DNA of 8,072 nucleotides, taken from NCBI GenBank assembly GCA_030696435.1, contig JAUYSF010000264.1:1-8072 (forward strand), read 5' to 3'. Positions 1 through 6,073 of this stretch are shown one piece after another; within the stretch, counting starts at the first letter, position 1, and each line of letters starts with the position of its first letter. The translations under genes were made by a program, and so were the position numbers. The notes under the pieces are model-generated. The model did no database searches, had not been told where the DNA came from, and saw only the letters and a list, made by a program, of their open reading frames with translations. This DNA comes from Desulfoprunum sp. Its GTDB lineage: Bacteria; Desulfobacterota; Desulfobulbia; Desulfobulbales; Desulfocapsaceae.

Positions 1-105
1 CCGACAAAGTTAACGCTTGATTTGGAATTGGAATAACTGGCAACTCCGAGTCTTATCTAGCCGCAGCCTCTGCGTCTCGATGGTCAACGGGCGGTGTGAT
101 GCGGG

Positions 106-1017
106 TTGAATGTGCAATTTGATTTAGCAAGACCGAGGCGGCGGCATTCGCTCACCGTCATTCACCTGCTCATGGTGTTATGCGCGGCCCTGGTTTCGAC
201 TTCTTTCACCGTTGGGGCTGCCATTGCCCCCGGGCTGGATCCGGCCGTCCTTACTCTCATCCGTTTCATCCTTGCAACCTGCCTGCTCGGTCCCTATGTT
301 CAGCGTCGCTACGGCCTGCTTTTTTCCTGGTCACTTTTCTGGCGATCGGCCTTGATCAGTGCCTGTCTAGTGACCTTTTTCTGGTGCATGTTTCTTGCCC
401 TGCGCTCTACCACAGCTCTCAATACCAGCGTTATCTTTACCCTCGTCCCTTCGATTTCCGGGGTGTATGCCGTCTTTCTGGTACGGGAGCGCCTGGCGGG
501 GAAACAGCTTCTGGCCCTGGCCTGTGGTATGGTGGGGGCGGTCTGGGTGATCTTTCGTGGCGATCTCTCCCTCTTTCTGGCCATGGCCTGGAATCGAGGG
601 GATCTGATCTTCCTCGGGGGGTGTCTGGCGATGGGTCTTTACACACCCCTTATTCGCCTGCTGCACCGGGGGGAATCCATGCTGGTTATGACCTTCTGGA
701 TTCTGATAACCGGCTGTATCTGGCTATTGCTGGTGGCCGGGTCCCACTTGCCCAAGGTGGCCTGGGCTGAGATCCCAATACCAGTCTGGGCCGGAATCTG
801 CTATCTGAGCCTGTTCACCACTGTCGTCACATTTTTTCTCACCCAGTATGCCATAGCTTACCTGGGACCAACCCGGGTCATGGCCTATTCCTACCTCTAC
901 CCCGGCATGGTCCTGATCATCGACCTTCTCCTCGGCCATGGCCTGCCTGAGCTCAAGGTCCTCCCCGGGATTGTCATCATCCTTGTTGCAATGCTTGTGC
1001 TGCAGTACGACGCCTGA
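106..1017 (+). CDS. EamA/DMT-family transporter (RhaT/YdcZ-like permease)
   Basis: This is a drug/metabolite transporter superfamily protein of 303 residues, the usual size for the ten-helix EamA type, and it would sit in the inner membrane. Ten hydrophobic stretches form two repeats, about residues 17-150 and 165-300. Each repeat ends in the family pattern: in repeat 1, small residues and VPS then a helix closed by VRERL (about 113-130); in repeat 2, SYLYPG then a helix before the last segment (about 262-300). The N-terminus is basic (RPRRR), which fits a cytoplasmic start. The start is uncertain: TTG at 106, GTG at 112 and ATG at 172 are all in frame after a stop at 97. TTG 106 has a weak GGTG 9 bases upstream, while ATG 172 would clip the first helix. 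The substrate cannot be read from sequence; relatives export amino acids, metabolites or drugs. The gene stands alone and is convergent with thpR, 24 bases away. Confidence 0.88.
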   Translation: MNVQFDLARPRRRHSLTVIHLLMVLCAALVSTSFTVGAAIAPGLDPAVLTLIRFILATCLLGPYVQRRYGLLFSWSLFWRSALISACLVTFFWCMFLALRSTTALNTSVIFTLVPSISGVYAVFLVRERLAGKQLLALACGMVGAVWVIFRGDLSLFLAMAWNRGDLIFLGGCLAMGLYTPLIRLLHRGESMLVMTFWILITGCIWLLLVAGSHLPKVAWAEIPIPVWAGICYLSLFTTVVTFFLTQYAIAYLGPTRVMAYSYLYPGMVLIIDLLLGHGLPELKVLPGIVIILVAMLVLQYDA

Positions 1018-1041
1018 AAGGGCACGAGGACCGGTTTGAGG

Positions 1042-1581
1042 TCACTTTCCCAGTTCATAGAGGGCTTCTAGCGTGTGGATGGCCCTGGCAGCTGTCAATT
1101 TGCTTCTATAGAGGCTGAAGTATTTTATCTCAAAGGGTTCTGTCCGGAAGTCACTGTGTCTTGCGAGAAAACGCCGGTAAGATTCGGGATCGGGGTTTTT
1201 GAGACGGGCAATGGTGACATGGGGGGAGAACTGTTGAGTGTCTCTGGCAATGCCAAGTTTCTCAAGGGCCTGGTCAATGCGGGAATGGAGTAGTCCGAGA
1301 TCAGGTTGCGGTGCAATTCCGAGCCAGACAATACGGGGGGTACCTCGGGGCGGAAAATGGCCGATATCTCTTAGGGCAAGGGGAAAGGGAGAGGTTTGGA
1401 CAGTTGTCAGGACCTTGGTGAGAGAAGGAAGGATGTTCGTCTCAACATCACCTATGAATTTGAGGGTGAGATGCAGCTGATCCCGAGGGACTGGTCGTGC
1501 CCCGGGAATATCCCGGCTCATGTGGTGCAGGCGTGAGCGGATGGCAGGCGGGATATCGATGGCTACAAAGAGCCGGATCAT
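1042..1581 (-). CDS. thpR: RNA 2',3'-cyclic phosphodiesterase ThpR (LigT, 2H family)
   Basis: ThpR/LigT belongs to the 2H phosphoesterases. It opens 2',3'-cyclic phosphates on RNA ends to 2'-phosphates and can join tRNA halves through 2'-5' bonds in vitro. Both catalytic HxTx motifs are present: HLTL at residues 37-40 and HVTI at 121-124, with the usual Arg two residues after the second. The N-terminus MIRLFVAIDIP is the typical opening strand. At 179 residues the length is normal. I chose ATG at 1581 rather than the in-frame GTG at 1605. The ATG shares its A with the TGA of tcdA (TGATG) and has AAGGGA about 10 bases upstream, whereas GTG would add eight residues (MSKRENHL) not typical of the family. 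It is the last gene of the five-gene leftward operon, and its translation is probably coupled to tcdA. The physiological substrate is unknown in bacteria generally. Confidence 0.93.
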   Translation of the reverse strand: MIRLFVAIDIPPAIRSRLHHMSRDIPGARPVPRDQLHLTLKFIGDVETNILPSLTKVLTTVQTSPFPLALRDIGHFPPRGTPRIVWLGIAPQPDLGLLHSRIDQALEKLGIARDTQQFSPHVTIARLKNPDPESYRRFLARHSDFRTEPFEIKYFSLYRSKLTAARAIHTLEALYELGK

Positions 1582-2351
1582 CAGGTGGTTTTCCCTTTTG
1601 GACACGGATCCTGCTCAGCAAGTCGGAGGATGGCCTGATTGGCGATGATCAGGCCGAAGATCCCGGTCAGGGTCGGCAGGCTGCCAAGGATTCGCCTCGT
1701 GCGGCCCCTGTTTTCATAGAGTCCGTCTCCAAGCTGCATTTCTCTTTCCGGTTCATCGTAGGCAAAATTCACATCTTCCGTCGAAAAAACACAGAGTATT
1801 CCCCGGTCGACGCCATTGCGCCGCAACCGTGTGCGAAGTCTGCGGGCGAGGGGACATTTTTTGCTGTCAAAGATGTCGGCACAGCGAATCAAGGTGGGAT
1901 CGGTACGCAGGGCAGCCCCCATTGAGGAGATGATTGGGATGTCGCGCCGGTAGGCCTCGGTGAGCAACTGGACCTTAGGGTTAAGGGAATCAATGGCATC
2001 GATGAGAAGATCGGGACGGGGAGTAAGAATTTGGTCCATGGTCCCCGTGTCGGCAAAGAGTTGTAATGCCTCGACCCGGCAGTCGGAGTTGATAGCGAGA
2101 ACCCGCTCACGTGCCACCTCGACTTTGGCTCGCCCGATGGTGTCCGTCAGGGCGAGGATCTGGCGGTTGAGATTTGACGGCTGGATGGTATCGAAATCGA
2201 CAAGGCAGAGATTGTTAATACCGGCCCGGACCAGGCCTTCTACGACGTGACCGCCTACGGCGCCGAGGCCTACCACAATCACCCTGCGCGAGCGCAATCG
2301 CTCAAACCGTTCCTCACCGAGGAAGCGTTGAATCCGTGAAAACTGTTCCAT
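1581..2351 (-). CDS. tcdA: tRNA threonylcarbamoyladenosine dehydratase TcdA (ThiF/E1-like)
   Basis: This E1-like, ATP-dependent enzyme of the ThiF/MoeB/HesA superfamily best fits TcdA (CsdL/YgdL), which cyclises t6A37 of ANN-decoding tRNAs to ct6A. The 256 residues show QFSRIQRFLGEE at the N-terminus (the TcdA RFSRxxxLLGEE pattern), the nucleotide-binding GLGAVGG at 28-34, an acidic residue after the next strand (VDFD), the adenylation motif SNLNRQ with Arg63, Lys76, DAIDS at 118-122, and the basic KKCPLARRLRTRLRR stretch (164-178) typical of TcdA. The start is ATG 2351 rather than a possible codon at 2501, because the 50 extra residues (proline- and arginine-rich) are tatD read out of frame. 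No strong Shine-Dalgarno is seen; the start lies 38 bases inside the end of tatD, so coupled translation is likely. No CsdA/CsdE sulfur-relay partner lies in the window. A MoeB/ThiF role is less likely, given the N-terminal motif and lack of a C-terminal rhodanese or zinc CxxC pairs. Confidence 0.88.
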   Translation of the reverse strand: MEQFSRIQRFLGEERFERLRSRRVIVVGLGAVGGHVVEGLVRAGINNLCLVDFDTIQPSNLNRQILALTDTIGRAKVEVARERVLAINSDCRVEALQLFADTGTMDQILTPRPDLLIDAIDSLNPKVQLLTEAYRRDIPIISSMGAALRTDPTLIRCADIFDSKKCPLARRLRTRLRRNGVDRGILCVFSTEDVNFAYDEPEREMQLGDGLYENRGRTRRILGSLPTLTGIFGLIIANQAILRLAEQDPCPKGKTT

Positions 2352-3114
2352 TTTGCCAGATCTGACTGCAGAAATCCTGCAGTTCCATATGGTGGAGGTT
2401 GGCGGCAAAACCGTAGAGGGCCACGATATATGCCGGTTCATTGGTGGCTGAGGGCTCCGGGGTACCCGGGTTGATGCCGGTCTGCAACTGATCCGGGGCA
2501 TCGGTTTCGAGCAGGATATGGGGCATCGGGGTCTCTTGAAAAACCTGTCTTAGAGCCTCCTGCCCAGGGGCGGCCAGCCTTGCCGAAAACGATAGCAGGC
2601 AGCCGAGTCGGACCAGACGTCGCATGATCTCCTGCGAACCGCCGAAGGAGTGGATCATGATCGGCGGCAGCGGGGCTGTTTTCGTCTGCAGTTCCAGAAT
2701 CTCCAGCAGTTTTCCCCAGCAACCCAGACAATGAACCGTCAGCGGACGTCGAAAGGCCACAGCCAGTTGCAACTGTGCCGTGAATGTCTCAATCTGTCGG
2801 ACCATATCGCCCGCACATTTCTTATCCAACCCTGTCTCACCGATACCGCACGTGGTGGTCTGAAGGATCTCTGCTAGTCGCCGTTCCCAGTCTCGTTCTA
2901 CGGTACTGCAATACCAGGGATGAATACCGATAAAGGGGACGATTGAGGCCGAAGCGAGAGCCAGAGTCTGGCGCCAGTCTTCTTCCCGTGTGGCATTGCA
3001 GAACATTTTCACGACACCCGCTTCCCTGGCCCTGAGCAGGATGGCCTCACGGATACCGTTGAAGCGGGGATCCGTGAGGTGCAGATGGCTGTCAAGATAG
3101 CGGAGTTCGGTCAT
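2314..3114 (-). CDS. tatD: TatD-family metal-dependent hydrolase (DNase)
   Basis: TatD proteins are TIM-barrel, divalent-metal-dependent nucleases of the amidohydrolase superfamily, with 3'-5' exonuclease activity on DNA and RNA, and are cytoplasmic. All expected metal ligands are visible in the 266 residues: HxH in DSHLHL (H10, H12), E93 in GETGLD, H128 in TVHCL, H155 in IHSFGG and D205 in LLETDAP. The GIHPW motif (63-67) and NEPAYI (225-230) are also canonical. The length is normal for the family. The start ATG at 3114 directly follows the TAA of the ABC permease (TAAATG), with GGA about 10 bases upstream, so the two are probably translated in succession. The 3' end overlaps tcdA by 38 bases. 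Pairing with TcdA and ThpR suggests a nucleic-acid or tRNA housekeeping cluster, which is inference. Whether it is closest to TatD, YcfH or YjjV cannot be decided by eye. Confidence 0.9.
   Translation of the reverse strand: MTELRYLDSHLHLTDPRFNGIREAILLRAREAGVVKMFCNATREEDWRQTLALASASIVPFIGIHPWYCSTVERDWERRLAEILQTTTCGIGETGLDKKCAGDMVRQIETFTAQLQLAVAFRRPLTVHCLGCWGKLLEILELQTKTAPLPPIMIHSFGGSQEIMRRLVRLGCLLSFSARLAAPGQEALRQVFQETPMPHILLETDAPDQLQTGINPGTPEPSATNEPAYIVALYGFAANLHHMELQDFCSQIWQNGTVFTDSTLPR
2365..2383. repeat. Perfect short inverted repeat upstream of tcdA start, inside tatD
   Basis: Arms ACTGCAG (2365-2371) and CTGCAGT (2377-2383) are exact reverse complements around a 5-base loop. On the - strand mRNA this hairpin ends 13 bases before the tcdA ATG and lies inside the tatD C-terminal coding region. 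It overlaps where a ribosome-binding site would sit, so it could make tcdA initiation depend on ribosomes translating tatD. A chance palindrome within coding sequence is possible. Confidence 0.4.
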
Positions 3115-4158
3115 TTATTCATTCCAGGAAAAGAGCAGGGCGGCGATAGAGAGGCAGATCAGGGTTGAGACCAGAAGGAGGCCGCACTCCCACCGAATAT
3201 CGGCAAAGGTCGCGCCATCGCTCATCACACTGCGAGCGGCCTTCAGGACATGGGTAAGAGGAAAGAACCGGGAGAGGGTCTGCACCCACGGGGAGGAACC
3301 TTCGAGCGAGAACCAGACCTCGGAGAGAAACATCATCGGCCAGGAGATGAAATTGAGGATACCGCTGGTGAATTCCTCACTGGTGCCTCGGGCCGCGAGA
3401 ATCAGACCGATGGCGCAGAGATTCAAGCCGCCCAGAAAAAATATCAGCAGGAGCAGGATATAGGAGCCCCGTACCTGAATATGGAAGATGAGATCGGCGC
3501 CCAGCCAGACAATACAGATGGTGAACATCAAGAGAAAAATCCGGGAGAACATCTGGGCAGTGAGGTATTCCAGGGCGGTGAGCGGTGTTGCTTTGAGTCG
3601 TTTGAGGGTGCCGTTTTTGCGATAGCGCACAATCACATAACCAACACCCCAGAGCGCTGAAAACATCATATTCATAGCCACAATTCCCGGCAACAGCCAA
3701 TCGATATAGCGGATCTGCAGTCCATGGATTATGCCCTTCTCCGGGATCTGGTGGCCTGCCATGAAAGAGGCGAGAAAGATCCGTTCGGCAATCGATCCGT
3801 TCGGAGAAGAGTCGTTGATCCAGTAGGCATGGGTGGAGGAATGGGCATCGACGAGGAGGTCGATTTTGTGATGGTTGAGTTTCTTTTCTCCATCGCTCCT
3901 GTCGGCTATCGGCACGAAGATGATATGCCGGTCCTGTTGAAAGGCTTGCGGCAGTGTCGAATCAGCAAGGTGGATGATCTGCTCGGTTGAGGGGAAGACG
4001 CCCACCTTGAATTGTTTAAATTCCCTGCCGTTGAAGATGAGGCCAAAGCCCACGATGATCAAAAAAGGGAATGCAAAATTCCAGCCGAAGGCGGCCCTAT
4101 CCCGGAAAAATTCGGCGTTTCTGGCCTGAAAAATGGTCCATATTCTTTTGAGATTCAT
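3115..4158 (-). CDS. ABC-2 type transporter permease
   Basis: This is the membrane subunit of an ABC exporter and pairs with the ATPase just upstream. The 347 residues fit the ABC-2/DrrB-like layout: a cytoplasmic amphipathic N-terminus (LKRIWTIFQARNAEFFRDRAA), TM1 about 27-43, an extracytoplasmic domain about 44-154, then five more helices at about 155-178, 204-226, 232-256, 266-286 and 325-344. The typical cytoplasmic RYRKNGTLKRLKATPLTALEYL segment (178-199) follows TM2 and is expected to contact the ATPase. The start is ATG 4158; 36 further residues upstream in frame (from 4266) mostly overlap the ATPase gene in another frame and are rejected. No clear Shine-Dalgarno precedes this ATG, 37 bases beyond the ATPase stop, so coupling is plausible. 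The substrate cannot be inferred; relatives export drugs, peptides, lipids or polysaccharide. The stop TAA abuts the tatD start. Confidence 0.88.
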   Translation of the reverse strand: MNLKRIWTIFQARNAEFFRDRAAFGWNFAFPFLIIVGFGLIFNGREFKQFKVGVFPSTEQIIHLADSTLPQAFQQDRHIIFVPIADRSDGEKKLNHHKIDLLVDAHSSTHAYWINDSSPNGSIAERIFLASFMAGHQIPEKGIIHGLQIRYIDWLLPGIVAMNMMFSALWGVGYVIVRYRKNGTLKRLKATPLTALEYLTAQMFSRIFLLMFTICIVWLGADLIFHIQVRGSYILLLLIFFLGGLNLCAIGLILAARGTSEEFTSGILNFISWPMMFLSEVWFSLEGSSPWVQTLSRFFPLTHVLKAARSVMSDGATFADIRWECGLLLVSTLICLSIAALLFSWNE

Positions 4159-4195
4159 GATGTAATCATTGTGAAAGGGTTCATCGGCCGGTACG

Positions 4196-5080
4196 TCATT
4201 CCCGCAGCCTTTTGCCGGTGAGATGGAGAAATACATCTTCAAGATTGGGAGAATGGATGGAGACATCCTGGAGGTCTATACCCAGGTCCATCAGCTTTTT
4301 CAGTCCCGCATGAATCTCGGGGGTGAGGATGATTAGCTCATCGCCTTGTTGCTGAATGGCAAAGGGCAGAGTTTTGAGATCCACCTTGCAGGCGGATCGT
4401 GGCAGAATAATGGAAATCAGGCCACAGTGGGCTCGAATAAGTTCATCGGGCGAACCCTTGGCAATAATAGTGCCCTGATCCATGATGGCGATCTCGTCGC
4501 AGAGGTGCTGCGCCTCTTCCATGGAATGGGTGGTAAGGATGAGGGTCTTGCCCTCGTCCTTGAGGCCCTTGACTATATTCCAGAGATTGCGGCGGGATTG
4601 TGGATCGAGCCCGGTAGAGGGCTCATCGAGAAATATCAGGTGGGGGCGGTTGATCAGGGCCAGGGCCAGCATGAGACGTTGGGTCTGGCCGCCGGAAAGC
4701 CTGTTGTTACGTTGTTTTCTCAGACCTGTGAGATCGCAGCGGACAATTATTTCTTCGAGATCTGCCGGCTCACGGAAGAGCTTGGCGAAGGTGCGCAGGG
4801 TTTCCTCAACCGTGAGAAAATTGAGCAGTGAGGTGTGCTGAAACTGAATGCCGATTTCTTCCCTGAAAGAACTGCTTCGCGGATGGCCTTTATAGAGGAT
4901 CTCGCCGCTTGTCGGTTCGATGATGTCTTCAATGATCTCCAAGGTGGTGGTTTTGCCTGCTCCGTTTGGGCCAAGGAGGCCGAAACAGGTGCCGGTCGTG
5001 ACTCGGAATGAAATATCCTGCACCGCTTGGAGAGCGGAAAAGCATTTTCGGAGATTTTTGACCTCAAGAATGGGCTGCAT
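4196..5080 (-). CDS. ABC transporter ATP-binding protein (DrrA/CcmA-like exporter ATPase)
   Basis: This is the nucleotide-binding subunit of an ABC-2 exporter. In 294 residues from ATG 5080 it has Walker A GPNGAGKTT (37-45), the Q-loop Gln (81, in IGIQFQHTSL), signature LSGGQTQR (128-135), Walker B LIFLDEP (148-154), the D-loop STGLDP and the switch His185 (TTHSMEEA). A C-terminal domain of about 80 residues ends in SPNLEDVFLHLTGKRLRE, the usual tail of ATPases that pair with ABC-2 permeases. ATG 5080 gives the family opening (M..ILEVKNLRK.F). In-frame ATG 5155 and TTG 5182 would add 25 or 34 basic residues without recognisable homology. None of the three starts has a convincing Shine-Dalgarno. 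It is the first gene of the leftward operon; its promoter should lie between 5081 and about 5270, where I see only weak -35/-10 candidates. The divergent regulator's operator (5296-5314) is about 216 bases upstream. Confidence 0.93.
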   Translation of the reverse strand: MQPILEVKNLRKCFSALQAVQDISFRVTTGTCFGLLGPNGAGKTTTLEIIEDIIEPTSGEILYKGHPRSSSFREEIGIQFQHTSLLNFLTVEETLRTFAKLFREPADLEEIIVRCDLTGLRKQRNNRLSGGQTQRLMLALALINRPHLIFLDEPSTGLDPQSRRNLWNIVKGLKDEGKTLILTTHSMEEAQHLCDEIAIMDQGTIIAKGSPDELIRAHCGLISIILPRSACKVDLKTLPFAIQQQGDELIILTPEIHAGLKKLMDLGIDLQDVSIHSPNLEDVFLHLTGKRLRE

Positions 5081-5271
5081 ACAACGACAATGGGGCTGAA
5101 TGAAAGAAGGCAAAAGAGGGCGGAAAAACCGTTTCGCCCGTTCGTTTCTTGCCATGGCAAAGGTTGGGTTATGACCGGTCAAAGAGGAGCACTTCCCACT
5201 TTAATCAGAAAGCTCAGGAACTCAAGGAAGAAAATGGGACCACGGTTGATGGAAAGGAGAGTGAAAGATTC

Positions 5272-5300
5272 TTGACAGACAAGCAGGGAATACATATGAT
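5272..5300 (+). promoter_or_regulatory. Sigma-70 promoter of the Fur/PerR-like regulator operon
   Basis: TTGACA at 5272-5277 is a perfect -35. After a 17-base spacer comes TATGAT at 5295-5300, which matches the -10 consensus in five of six bases. Transcription would start near 5306-5308, about 20 bases before the ATG at 5327, giving a very short leader. The -10 overlaps the operator described separately, so bound repressor would block polymerase. Confidence 0.72.
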
Positions 5301-5314
5301 TGGTAATCATTATC
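5296..5314. promoter_or_regulatory. Fur/PerR-type operator overlapping the -10 element
   Basis: The 19-mer ATGATTGGTAATCATTATC matches the classical Fur box GATAATGATAATCATTATC at 14 of 19 positions by hand alignment, including an unbroken 11-base run on the right. It also contains a 7-1-7 arrangement, ATGATTG-G-TAATCAT, symmetric at six of seven pairs, which is the form bound by Fur-superfamily dimers. It lies between the -10 and the ribosome-binding site of a Fur-superfamily gene, so negative autoregulation is the simplest reading. It could also influence the divergent ABC operon. Confidence 0.68.
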
Positions 5315-5317
5315 AAT

Positions 5318-5322
5318 AGGAG
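5318..5322 (+). promoter_or_regulatory. Ribosome-binding site of the Fur/PerR-like gene
   Basis: AGGAG at 5318-5322 lies 4 bases before ATG 5327, slightly close but usable. It selects this ATG over the upstream in-frame TTG 5300, which lies in the -10/operator and probably before the transcription start, and over the downstream ATG 5339, which would be 16 bases away. Confidence 0.6.
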
Positions 5323-5326
5323 TCAT

Positions 5327-5728
5327 ATGCCGCTTCGCATGACCAATCAGCGTGAAATAATTCTCGAAGAGCTGAAAAAAACTGATCAGCATTTGAATGC
5401 TGATGAGCTCTATGAGAGGGTTCGCCTTCTCGTTCCGCGTATCAGCTTAGCCACGGTGTATCGCAATCTGGAACTCCTCACGGAATTGGGAATTGTGACC
5501 AAGCTGGAGATAAGTGGACGACCGAAACGATACGATTTCGATGTCGGCAGGCATGATCATATTTTCTGTATAGAATGTCATCGAATTGATAATATTGAGG
5601 TAAAATGTGAGGAGATCGCACCGGCAGTACTGATTATGAAAGGAGAATATTCCATTACCGGCTATCGCTTGGAATTCGTGGGAATATGTCCGAAATGTCA
5701 AGGAAAACGTCATAAGGAGAAAAAATAA
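5327..5728 (+). CDS. Fur-superfamily metalloregulator, PerR-like
   Basis: This 133-residue protein has the Fur-family layout: an N-terminal winged helix with recognition helix ISLATVYRNLELL (39-51), then a dimerisation and metal-binding domain. The structural zinc site is complete: C81xxC84 and C121xxC124. Aligned by hand to B. subtilis PerR, the regulatory-site ligands H37, D85, H91 and H93 correspond to H22, D70, H76 and H78 with identical spacing. The position of D104 is Asn89, with Asp88 beside it. The QHLNADELY context of H22 is typical of PerR. The protein is therefore probably a peroxide- or iron-responsive repressor, but Fur itself cannot be excluded. A near-consensus promoter with an operator precedes it, implying autoregulation. 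Its TAA overlaps the next gene's ATG (TAATG). Base composition is about 44% G+C over 5341-5700 by hand count, clearly below the flanking genes. The TTG at 5300 is not a credible start. Confidence 0.9.
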   Translation: MPLRMTNQREIILEELKKTDQHLNADELYERVRLLVPRISLATVYRNLELLTELGIVTKLEISGRPKRYDFDVGRHDHIFCIECHRIDNIEVKCEEIAPAVLIMKGEYSITGYRLEFVGICPKCQGKRHKEKK

Positions 5729-5991
5729 TGAAATGTGGATGTGGTTGTGCCTGTGGCACAAGTTCGTTAAGTGATGAGCAAAAAGAAATTCTAGCAGCTA
5801 TGGAAAAGTGTGGGGGGCCTTGTGGTACCAAGGAGATTGCCACAGCTACCGGCCTAGACTCCAAGGTCCTCAGTGCCAAGATCGCTGATCTGAAAAAACA
5901 GGGCCTTGCCGACAGTCCTGCACGCTGCAAGCATGGCATTACCGCTGAGGGAGTCAAAGCCCTGAAGGGCCAAGCCGTCGTCAAACAATAA
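5728..5991 (+). CDS. Cysteine-rich small winged-helix-like protein
   Basis: I do not recognise a named family for this 87-residue protein. It opens with alternating cysteines, C3, C5, C7 and C9 in MKCGCGCACG, then has C28 and C32 (KCGGPCG) and C67 (ARCKHG). Residues about 15-80 read as a winged-helix DNA-binding domain: helix SDEQKEILAAMEK, then TKEIATATGL and SKVLSAKIADLKKQGL as a helix-turn-helix pair (34-60), then a short wing and ITAEGVKAL. The cysteines could bind a metal, an Fe-S cluster or sense redox; this is inferred from pattern only. An excellent Shine-Dalgarno AAGGAGA (5714-5720) lies 7 bases before ATG 5728, which shares its A with the upstream TAA. It is thus co-transcribed and translationally coupled with the PerR-like gene and shares its predicted control. 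It may be a second regulator, a modulator of the first, or a metal-handling protein. Coding status is well supported by signal and composition. Confidence 0.82.
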   Translation: MKCGCGCACGTSSLSDEQKEILAAMEKCGGPCGTKEIATATGLDSKVLSAKIADLKKQGLADSPARCKHGITAEGVKALKGQAVVKQ

Positions 5992-6011
5992 CCGTGACAT
6001 TGAAATACTGT

Positions 6012-6048
6012 TTCCGGTAACAAGGGGCCATAATGAGATGGTCCGGAA
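6012..6048. repeat. Two-step hairpin downstream of the regulator operon
   Basis: GGGCCA (6025-6030) pairs with TGGTCC (6039-6044), with one G-T pair, around an 8-base loop. An outer TTCC (6012-6015) pairs with GGAA (6045-6048). No T-run follows on either strand, so this is not a standard intrinsic terminator. It lies in the 3' region shared by two convergent transcripts. Confidence 0.4.
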
Positions 6049-6053
6049 TGTAA

Positions 6054-6073
6054 GGGTTATTTCGTAATAGCCC
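6054..6073. repeat. Hairpin with 8-bp stem and 4-base loop
   Basis: GGGTTATT (6054-6061) pairs with AATAGCCC (6066-6073), with one wobble, around loop TCGT. Only CTAATCTGTTT follows on the + strand, a poor T-tract, so it is at best a weak terminator for the regulator operon. Its right arm can instead pair with 6023-6028; see the findings. Confidence 0.45.

Noticed and set aside
1..36. Possible C-terminal tail of an upstream + strand gene (PTKLTLDLELE then TAA at 34-36)
   Set aside because: Only eleven codons are visible with no motif; it cannot be distinguished from chance open frame.
180..770. Long overlapping + frame inside the transporter gene
   Set aside because: Shadow frame: its translation lacks transmembrane pattern or motifs while the 106-1017 frame is clearly the transporter.
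1015..1049. Terminator between the EamA transporter and thpR
   Set aside because: Only a 4-5 bp GAAAG/CTTTC plus GACC/GGTC arrangement with no T-run; overlaps both gene ends and is not convincing.
2352..2501. 50-residue N-terminal extension of TcdA
   Set aside because: It is tatD read in another frame; the family N-terminus begins at ATG 2351.
5081..5270. Promoter of the leftward ABC operon
   Set aside because: On the - strand, TTGAGT with a 16-base spacer to TAAAGT is the best I could find, matching only four of six at each box; too weak to annotate.
5171..5275. 34-codon + strand open frame beginning ATG 5171
   Set aside because: No ribosome-binding site, very basic composition with no recognisable motif, and its stop falls in the TTGACA -35 hexamer; likely chance.
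5164..5319. Small + strand open frame (TTG start) with a protein-like, K/E/Q-rich C-terminus ending at TAG 5317-5319
   Set aside because: It runs through the -35, -10 and operator of the regulator gene, has no Shine-Dalgarno and no ATG start. Its last residues are simply the operator translated. It could be a relic, but nothing supports expression.
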